Source of the DNA: Planctomycetaceae bacterium
GTDB taxonomy: Bacteria; Planctomycetota; Planctomycetia; Planctomycetales; Planctomycetaceae
Length of the DNA: 64,000 bases
Assembly (NCBI GenBank): GCA_041398825.1
Contig: JAWKTX010000012.1
Span: forward strand, 124,001-188,000
Direction of reading: 5' to 3'
The notes beneath the pieces are model-generated. The model was not told the origin of the DNA, did no database searches, and saw only the letters and a program-made list of their open reading frames with translations. The translations under genes and the position numbers were made by a program. Of this stretch, positions 57,946-64,000 are shown one piece after another. Position 1 is the first letter of the stretch. Each line of letters starts with the position of its first letter.

Positions 57946-58054
57946 GCTAACTGTCTGATGAAAAATCGGGACAGGCAGGCTGGACGGCTGTAAACCGTCA
58001 TGTTTTCAGGTCTCCAGCTCGAGCCAGTCCCGTTTTTCAATGGGCCGCTAAGCT
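57946..58054 (+). repeat. Dispersed ~110-base palindromic element, copy 7
   Basis: Left end ctaactgtctgatgaaaaat, right end gtttttcaatgggccgctaa, core ggctgtaaaccgtcatgttttcaggtct minus a few changes. It lies 16 bases after the sigma factor stop and just before the terminator hairpin at 58081. Confidence 0.9.
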
Positions 58055-58080
58055 ATGATCCGTGGGACGCTAACAAGATT

Positions 58081-58116
58081 GAAGCCTGGTTCGCGAGAAC
58101 CAGGCTTCGTTTTTTC
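58081..58116 (+). terminator. Rho-independent terminator after the sigma factor gene
   Basis: A perfect 12-base stem (gaagcctggttc with gaaccaggcttc, loop gcga) is followed by tttttt after one base. It is oriented for the plus strand and lies ~150 bases after the sigma factor stop, beyond repeat copy 7. Confidence 0.9.
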
Positions 58117-58204
58117 GAGCCTTGTCAGTGCCCCGAATGTGACCATGTTATTCCGGATGTGGTGCTGGAGCCCTGACTTAGTTGCAGGAAGGCCCGATCC
58201 TGTA

Positions 58205-60718
58205 TCATTCAGATTCTTTGCGGTATTGCATGTCAGTGAGCCCCACTGCCAGACCATAGATACCACAAACGCTTTCCGTGGGAGGCATTCGGCTTTCTGC
58301 CTGCAGCCAGGCAATAGCAGCGTTGTCCAGACCGCGACGAGCAAAGATTCTTCCGATCGTCTGAAGAACTTCTTCACGCCAGACAGCGTTATTGATCGCT
58401 CCCACGGCCTTGTAAACGGCCTCGGGAGATTCTGCGTTGGTCGCGGCGAAGAAAAAGATTTCGTTGAGCACAGCCTCGCGAAGACCAGGAAGCTCGACAA
58501 CGTCTCTCTGCAGAGCATTTACAGCTTCGGGCAGACGGTTGCTTCGGGCCATTTGCCACGCTGTTACCAGCCTGGGCCCAACGATAATCTCATGAAGCGC
58601 ATCAGTCCGCTGGGGAAGTGGTACGGCAAGTGACCCATTGGATTCTTCGCTGGCAGCAAACGAGGTGCCCGTTCGGGTTGCCGCGGCTCCAAGCATACCG
58701 GCCAGATGGTCAACCATGACTTCCTGTTTTAATCCGGAAGAAGCGTCGTCAAACACTGCCTGGATGACAGGAACGCCTCCGCCTCTGACAATGCGTGCGA
58801 GGCTGACCATTAAATCGAGTCGACGTTCTTCTGCCAGGACGGCCAGTTGATCGATCTTGCGACGATAGTTTCTGAACGTCGTATTCACCTGTGTGTCTGA
58901 GGCAATTCGCATTTCGCTGCGAATGCGTCGCTTGACCTCCGAATCGCGTTTTTCGACTTCCTGAACTGCCCGACGCGTTTCCGCCGTCGGAGGAGCGATC
59001 CGAAATGCGGTTTCCACAAGCCGCCGCAATCCCTTTTCGGCCAGTTCATTATTTTCGCAGGCGATGGCTGCTTGAACGAATTCTGTCAGGGCAGCAACTG
59101 CTAAGTCACCTTCCAGTGAGCCCCTGACGGTTAACTGCAACGTTTCAGCGATTGACGGTACCGTTTGTCGCTCACCGTTCAATGGCGTTTGGATCAGAAT
59201 CGCGTCGCATTCTGTTAGTGATTCCTGTGACTTTCGATGACTTGCGATAATCGCCTTAACTCGGGCGCCCACCAGCGGGTGCACTTCTGCAGCAGCAGCA
59301 GAAAGGACTTGTTCCTGCTCCGGCGTCAATTCGGAAAGCTCTGCGACAATCGCGAATGCGTCTGCTTTTTCCTGAATATCACCTCCCTGTTTGGACCAGG
59401 TCATTGCCGCATTGAACTGCGCGTGGTTCGCCAGATCGGCGGTGATCGCAGTTCGCAGGGGGCTTTTCCAGGCGAAGACATCGCTTGCCGCAAGTGACGG
59501 TCTGTCAACAGATCGCAATGAAGCCGAAGTGAAGAACCACGCAGCACCGGCCATTGCATCACGATTGATGATGATGGAATCATCCCGGCGAACTTTCTCG
59601 ATGATCGCGTTGACTTCATCGGCGCGACCTTCTGCAAGCAACACCGAGGCAATTGACATGGATGACTCAAGTGCCATTCGACCGTTTCGCGGAATGTCCC
59701 CGATGAGTGCGGTGGCTTTGGTCAGACTTGCTTTCGCTGCGTCCGCATTTCCTTCTCGCTTGCGGCGCCAGTAATCCAGGACACGTGGTTCAATCTGATA
59801 GTAGCCTGCCTGTCGATCGACAGTCAGCATTTGGGAGAATTCCTTCTCCGCTGCTTTTTCGTTCCCTGTCCGCAGGAAAACATCCGCCGTCAGCCGCCGG
59901 GCGTAGGCTTTGTCTCGATTGGCAGCATGTCGGGCTGATTGAATCATTTGCATCGCATAGGATTCAGCTTTCGCGCGAGGGTCGTTGGCAGCAGCTTCCG
60001 CCGCGGCCTTTTCCCGAGCCTTCTTTTCCTTTGCTTCGATGTCAGCAGGATCTGGTCCAAAACTTCCGGGTACGTATTCAATCCCCTTTGTGAGGTCTTC
60101 CGGGATTGCGGGCGGTTGATTCAGATAGGCCGCCACACCAATTCCCAGGCCAATCGTCACCGCACCAGCGATTCCGTACATCACCATGGAATTGGAGCCG
60201 GACTTACTGGTTCCTCCTGCTGCAGCGACGGGTTCCACCGGAGTTCGACGAGCCGGGGCTTTAGGGGCGGGCTTGGCATTTGGATCCGGAGCAGTGAAGA
60301 CAGGCACCATGCATTTTTCGTTTGCGCAGCGAACCTGTTTTCCAATGGCCGACTTTGGCACAAACCCAGGTTTTTCGCACATCGGGCAAATGACTCGATG
60401 CAGGCAGCCCTTGGCTGGTTTTGGCAATGCCTGAATGGCGTTCGAAGCCGGGCCTCCGCCCCCCAGGCCAAACGGGTCTTCCTCGTCGGTGGTCGCTTTG
60501 ATGGGCTTGATGCCAACGGGAGCAGGTTTCGCTCCCTTTGCGGGATCCGCCACCCGTTTTTCGGACGAAGGTTTCGCTGGTGGCTTTTGTGGTTTGCCCT
60601 GCGGCGCCTTGCGTTTTCCCTTGTCGGAACCGTCCATGGCCGCGCCGCAAAACGGACACGCCACGGCCTCGTCATCCAGTACCGACTGGCCACAGGAAGG
60701 ACAAAACTTCAGATCCAT
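58205..60718 (-). CDS. Zinc-ribbon membrane protein with helical repeat domain
   Basis: The 837-residue protein starts with a double-CxxC zinc ribbon (FCPSCGQSV, then CPFCGAAMDG), a Lys/Pro-rich linker, a second zinc-binding knuckle (CPMCEKPGFV, with VRCANEKCMVPVF) at about residues 112-140, and one membrane helix at about 180-200 (MVMYGIAGAVTIGLGIGVAAY). The rest is a long helical, TPR-like region (KAESYAMQMIQSARHA, TGNEKAAEKEFSQML and so on). Such architecture, cytoplasmic zinc fingers tethered to a helical periplasmic part, occurs in planctomycetes without known function. The stop is at 58205; downstream hairpins point toward it. Confidence 0.8.
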   Translation of the reverse strand: MDLKFCPSCGQSVLDDEAVACPFCGAAMDGSDKGKRKAPQGKPQKPPAKPSSEKRVADPAKGAKPAPVGIKPIKATTDEEDPFGLGGGGPASNAIQALPKPAKGCLHRVICPMCEKPGFVPKSAIGKQVRCANEKCMVPVFTAPDPNAKPAPKAPARRTPVEPVAAAGGTSKSGSNSMVMYGIAGAVTIGLGIGVAAYLNQPPAIPEDLTKGIEYVPGSFGPDPADIEAKEKKAREKAAAEAAANDPRAKAESYAMQMIQSARHAANRDKAYARRLTADVFLRTGNEKAAEKEFSQMLTVDRQAGYYQIEPRVLDYWRRKREGNADAAKASLTKATALIGDIPRNGRMALESSMSIASVLLAEGRADEVNAIIEKVRRDDSIIINRDAMAGAAWFFTSASLRSVDRPSLAASDVFAWKSPLRTAITADLANHAQFNAAMTWSKQGGDIQEKADAFAIVAELSELTPEQEQVLSAAAAEVHPLVGARVKAIIASHRKSQESLTECDAILIQTPLNGERQTVPSIAETLQLTVRGSLEGDLAVAALTEFVQAAIACENNELAEKGLRRLVETAFRIAPPTAETRRAVQEVEKRDSEVKRRIRSEMRIASDTQVNTTFRNYRRKIDQLAVLAEERRLDLMVSLARIVRGGGVPVIQAVFDDASSGLKQEVMVDHLAGMLGAAATRTGTSFAASEESNGSLAVPLPQRTDALHEIIVGPRLVTAWQMARSNRLPEAVNALQRDVVELPGLREAVLNEIFFFAATNAESPEAVYKAVGAINNAVWREEVLQTIGRIFARRGLDNAAIAWLQAESRMPPTESVCGIYGLAVGLTDMQYRKESE

Positions 60719-61159
60719 TGTCTTACTCAGTTGTCAGAAGTGTAGAAGCACGCAGATCTGCAGATGTGGGATGGCCTCACCAGCAAGAGTACGTCGAAAG
60801 CGGCATCCACACAGGAGCAGGTCAGTCATCTTCTGAAATTCGATTTCACCCGATGATGTGTCGGGAGGAGAAGTCTAGTTCAGGCGATGAGTATGTGCGA
60901 ACAGAAGAAAGGCATCAAACCCATGACCCATTCACATTTCGGGCTGCAATTCTGCAGTTGGATCAGGACCTGAGACAGGAACGGCTGTGGAAAGGACGAG
61001 GACAGGACCATTTTGAGACGAGAAGCATGGCGGGAAGGTTCCGGAATCACGCAAACTTCCCTGTTTGAAAACGAAAAAGGACGATGGGGTTCAACCATCG
61101 TCCTCTTTTTTTGTGTTCGTCGAGCGGCTCAGCTCGGAAAAGCTGGTTCCGGAGTCTGT
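60719..61159. other. Gap (441 bases) with a bidirectional terminator
   Basis: No gene was recognised. The clearest element is the terminator hairpin at 61074-61112. The region between 60719 and 60900 should hold the promoter of the minus-strand zinc-ribbon gene. Confidence 0.5.
61074..61112. terminator. Bidirectional Rho-independent terminator
   Basis: A 9-base stem (ggacgatgg with ccatcgtcc, loop ggttcaa) is flanked by aaaaa on the left and ttttttt on the right, so it can act on both strands. On the minus strand it ends the Cys-rich secreted protein gene. Confidence 0.85.
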
Positions 61160-61558
61160 TTAGTCCTGATAATCGACTTCGATGTAGTCCTTCTTGATCC
61201 GCACGTCTACGGCGTATTTACCGTAGTCATACCGAACGCGATCACCGTTTCGCTTGCAGCTCACCAATTCGCAGCCACATGTTGGAACGCAGATCTGAAT
61301 CGCAACGCAGGCAGGCTGCGTGTTGCATGGATCACAGGGATCGGCACATGGATTCTTGACGATGATCAACTTCGGCTGCGCACAAGGCGCCATTTCGTCG
61401 CGATCTTTGTACTTGACGTGGTGGAACATGGGAACCGCTGGAGCAGCGTCCATTGCGTAAACGCCGTTGTAGTCGGGCACCGGTGGTGGAACCTGTCCTG
61501 CGACAGCATACCCCGACAAAGCCATACAAAGAGCCATCAATTTCGCTACAGATTTCAT
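61160..61558 (-). CDS. Small Cys-rich exported protein
   Basis: The ~132-residue protein begins MKSVAKLMALCMALSGYAVA, a classical signal peptide, after a strong GGAAGGAAAGG site. The mature part has many Cys in closely spaced pairs (NPCADPCDPCNTQPAC, then CVPTCGCELVSC), ending with a basic/acidic beta-like segment (VRIKKDYIEVDYQD). It may be disulphide-rich or metal-binding, in the periplasm or outside. I recognise no family. A bidirectional terminator lies immediately downstream. Confidence 0.75.
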   Translation of the reverse strand: MKSVAKLMALCMALSGYAVAGQVPPPVPDYNGVYAMDAAPAVPMFHHVKYKDRDEMAPCAQPKLIIVKNPCADPCDPCNTQPACVAIQICVPTCGCELVSCKRNGDRVRYDYGKYAVDVRIKKDYIEVDYQD

Positions 61559-62042
61559 ACTTCGACCTTTCCTTCCGTGCACAAATGCAGATTCGACCTC
61601 AATCGACTCGCCAGAATTCGATCACGGGCAACGGTCGCCCGAACTGTTTCCTGAAGGATTCCCTTAAAAGAGCCCCACGTCAATTTCTTTCACGGAGCTG
61701 TTTTCAGATTGCCCCTCATGAAGGACAGATACACCGAGAAGCGAGCTCGGGAATTATAGGAGGCTGGGGTGAATTGGCGAGCCCAAGGCGAATAGTCGCA
61801 TAATTCGGGAAAGATCGTCCACGGGGAATGAGCGAAGTAGACATTTAGGTTGACAGCTCTGTGCCCGATTTCAGGCACTTCTGAATGCTGCCTGCAGTCA
61901 ACAAATCGATCAGGAAAACAACGTCCTGCTACCATCAGAACTCGTTTCGAGGGCCAGCCTTCACGGTCGGCCGCTCGCGCATGAAAAAAGCCCATCCTGA
62001 AGGGGATGGGCTTTGAAGTTTGCTTTGATCTGTTTTCTTCGT
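61559..62042. other. Gap (484 bases) between two minus-strand secreted-protein genes
   Basis: Contains the promoter region of the Cys-rich gene and, at 61983-62017, a terminator for the next gene. No repeat or RNA was recognised. Confidence 0.45.
61983..62017 (-). terminator. Rho-independent terminator after the minus-strand lipoprotein gene
   Basis: On the minus strand a 10-base stem (aagcccatcc with ggatgggctt, loop ccttca) ends in tttttt. It lies 26 bases after the stop of the lipoprotein gene at 62043. Confidence 0.85.
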
Positions 62043-62636
62043 TTAGTTGCTGGAAGGTCCGGCACAGCGAATCAGATGATCCTTGTCAATGTAGACAACT
62101 TCCACAGACTGATCGGTGTGTGTGAACGGGATCGGCCAGTAACTTCGGATGGTCTTGTCGTAGTATACTGTACACTTGTAGTGGCAGTGGTGCAGGCGAC
62201 AGGGACCAACCAGCGGGTAGACTTTACATTCATCGAGTCGATCGACGATCGGTTCTACCACGATCCGAACGTTGTTCATCGCAGTTTCCTGGAAGAACGC
62301 CATTCCGCCGGAGCCGTCATTTGGCAGTGCCCGCATGACCTGATCTTCGCTCGGCGGGTCAACGCAGAAAATGGGAGCATTTTCGCCATTCACCGGGTCC
62401 AGAACCGGAACGCGGTTGTAGCGTTCGTCTTCCCAGAGTTTATCTTCCATGCGCTGGCTGAGGACTGCCGGGACGGGAACAGGAGGCAATGTTTTCCAGA
62501 AGGTCATATATCGCCACGTCACACCCACGAATCCGCTGGTCAGCGTACAACCGCTGTTCGCGAACGTCATCAGGCAGATCGCCGTCAGCACGACCCCTCG
62601 TCGTAGTTGCCTGCCAAACGTCTGCATCGCGTTCAT
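62043..62636 (-). CDS. Lipoprotein of unknown function
   Basis: The 197-residue protein has a signal peptide with lipobox (VLTAICLMTFANSGC, Cys at about residue 30), so it should be lipid-anchored. The mature part contains VLDPVNGENAPIFCVDPPSE, then FQETAMNNVRIVVEPIVDRL and a Cys/His-rich GPCRLHHCHYKCTVYY, ending with VEVVYIDKDHLIRC. I recognise no family. The HxxCHYKC cluster may bind a metal. It is followed by a terminator and lies upstream of the Cys-rich secreted gene on the same strand; the two may have related roles, which is inference from position only. Confidence 0.78.
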   Translation of the reverse strand: MNAMQTFGRQLRRGVVLTAICLMTFANSGCTLTSGFVGVTWRYMTFWKTLPPVPVPAVLSQRMEDKLWEDERYNRVPVLDPVNGENAPIFCVDPPSEDQVMRALPNDGSGGMAFFQETAMNNVRIVVEPIVDRLDECKVYPLVGPCRLHHCHYKCTVYYDKTIRSYWPIPFTHTDQSVEVVYIDKDHLIRCAGPSSN

Positions 62637-63070
62637 CCCTGATAGAGTCTTGGGGCACAGCCCAGTCGAATTACGAAGCTTTCAATCACCGTTTCGGGTT
62701 TGCTGGTCGAGACCTCGTCCTTCTCAGCAAGCACCATACACCGAACGTCCTAGTTGGTATCGATCCGACATCCCTCGCAACTTGTGAAAATATTTCGATT
62801 TTGAGGATCAAGCTGCCGGAATCGATCAATTCGGTTGTTTTGATCATTCCTCGTGGATCGGTTGAGGGTGGCCGACGTCTGGGCTAAAACCGCCCGAGTT
62901 GGGCACAATGTTGCGAAAACAACGAATCGACCGCGATTTGAAAGTCTGGCGGCAAAATCTGCCGGAATTCAGGACCCGGTGGCAACGGTGCCGCACGAGG
63001 ATCGAAGTCGCTGTTTTCCGCGACATTCGACCCGGACATCATCGCCCCTCGCAATCTTGAAAGCTGTCCG
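62637..63070. other. Divergent gap (434 bases)
   Basis: Lies between the minus-strand lipoprotein and the plus-strand exported protein. No gene, repeat or RNA was recognised; promoters for both are expected. Confidence 0.45.
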
Positions 63071-64000
63071 ATGCGTTCTTGTTTCTTCTGTAATTTTGTT
63101 CAGGCTGTTGCGCTGACGTCGCTTTTGATCAATTTGTCTCCACCGTTGTCAGCGCAGGATGATGATGACTCGGGACCGCTTGCTGGACATATCGTTGGAA
63201 AAGTCTGGCACACTGGAGTGCCGTTTGAATCGAGTTTCTCCTACCTGCAGGACCTTCGAAAAGAGTTGGGGATGCCCGATTCGCCCATGGTCTTCATGGC
63301 ACCGCGTGTTTCGCTGGGGCCCGGGACTTTTGCGAAATCGGCCCCGGGGAAGAAAGAGACGCCTACCGCTGTGAAGGGTACGTTGTTCGTTTTGCAGACA
63401 CTGCCCCAGCTAAGCCTGAACAATCCAGTGTCGTTTTCTTTTGTTGGGGACGAGCAGGAGTTCAAACGTCGCCTGGACGCAGATGTCGCTGCCCGGGGGC
63501 CGGCGACCGAGCTCATTGGAGAAGGTGATCGATATGAGGTTCGAATCAACCTGGACAGGTTGATGGCAGCCGACAAACAGGCATCGAATGCCGAGGACAG
63601 CGACGGAGAGACGCCGAAAGTCCGAAGTTTTTCCATCATGATTCAGGCGGACACTTCAGTCGGAGGAAATGGCAAGCCGCCGAAGTTGGCGAAACCTTTG
63701 AAGGCCATCTCAACCTTTTATCGCTACTTCGAAGGCGTGATGTATGCAAGTTCGTCGCGGCTACTCTATTCGCTCGATTTGCCAAATCAGGATGAGTTAA
63801 AACTGGCGGAAGAACCGAGCCGGCATGACCTCTACGCGGACTTCGACTTGAGAGAAGTTCCGCTTGAGTTGAAGCGAGGGTTCTGGGCCACACTGGAATC
63901 CTCGGCATCAACGCTCCTTCAGCGGTATGACAATGAACAGCAGAGCGACTATGCACTGCGACGGGTGCTCGGCGAAGGTAAGTTAGAGCTGTTGCGGGCA
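63071..64000 (+). CDS. Exported protein of unknown function, running off the right edge
   Basis: From ATG 63071 a frame of 310 codons runs open to the last base, with no stop in the window. It begins with a basic-poor but hydrophobic signal-like stretch (FVQAVALTSLLINLSPPLSA) and an acidic mature start (QDDDDSGPLAGHIVGKVW). The rest is mixed alpha/beta (FMAPRVSLGPGTF, then YEVRINLDRLMAAD, and IMIQADTSVGGNG), with a later FYRYFEGVMYASSSRLLYSL. I recognise no family. The C-terminus and true length are outside the window. The ribosome-binding site is weak (gaaag). Confidence 0.65.
   Translation, partial: MRSCFFCNFVQAVALTSLLINLSPPLSAQDDDDSGPLAGHIVGKVWHTGVPFESSFSYLQDLRKELGMPDSPMVFMAPRVSLGPGTFAKSAPGKKETPTAVKGTLFVLQTLPQLSLNNPVSFSFVGDEQEFKRRLDADVAARGPATELIGEGDRYEVRINLDRLMAADKQASNAEDSDGETPKVRSFSIMIQADTSVGGNGKPPKLAKPLKAISTFYRYFEGVMYASSSRLLYSLDLPNQDELKLAEEPSRHDLYADFDLREVPLELKRGFWATLESSASTLLQRYDNEQQSDYALRRVLGEGKLELLRA

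Noticed and set aside
131..58054. Dispersed repeats as a CRISPR array
   Set aside because: Copies are kilobases apart, in both orientations, without spacers or cas genes.

Overview
The window looks like a chromosomal segment of a planctomycete, most likely order Planctomycetales. The evidence is the company of genes: a PSCyt1/DUF1549/DUF1553 cytochrome-type protein, a Tat-exported sugar-isomerase-like barrel, a secreted sulfatase, PQQ-type propellers, a Gfo/Idh/MocA oxidoreductase, LpxA/LpxC for lipid A, and bacterial tetrahydromethanopterin (H4MPT) C1 genes. Genes are loosely packed, on both strands, with many intergenic gaps of 300 to 1100 bases. No rRNA, tRNA, CRISPR array, integrase or insertion sequence was recognised.

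Layout. 1-838: no confident gene, plus a truncated dispersed repeat. 838-1758: TIM-barrel isomerase-like protein. 1927-5752 (minus): OmpH/Skp-like chaperone, lpxC, lpxA and a Gfo/Idh/MocA oxidoreductase, an envelope cluster. 6199-16270: secreted or envelope proteins (YCF48 propeller with a CBM9-like domain, VOC lipoprotein, FtsQ-like protein, sulfatase, SGNH-Dabb esterase). 16404-22200: frameshifted mnmG, a PQQ propeller, then yebC-ruvB. 22455-30036: a large TPR protein, a divergent unknown gene, a GH2 glycosidase broken by several clustered frameshifts, and a thioesterase/enoyl-CoA hydratase fusion. 30240-33173: a decaying polymorphic-toxin area with two HINT remnants, a toxin-like tail, a candidate immunity gene and two copies of a 245-base palindromic repeat. 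33589-37553: a small lipoprotein, DUF1697 and an arsDA pair. 38139-44498: a secreted hydrolase, the PSD1 protein and a ceramidase-like protein. 44874-47449: a membrane STAS protein and a GspE/PilB-type ATPase. 47609-56234: an IMPase-family phosphatase, an ATP-grasp ligase, mch, MOSC, ndk, carA, an SDR and a DHPS-like protein; several of these belong to H4MPT-linked C1 metabolism. 57375-64000: an ECF sigma factor, a zinc-ribbon/TPR membrane protein, small secreted proteins and a secreted protein running off the right edge.

Across the window lie seven copies of a ~110-base element with inverted ends (TTGAAAAACGGGAC type) in both orientations, mostly just downstream of genes. It resembles a MITE or REP-like family and is the most pervasive unexplained structure here. 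The other main anomalies are the mnmG frameshift, the clustered frameshifts in the GH2 gene, and the HINT-toxin remnants tied to the 245-base palindromic repeat.
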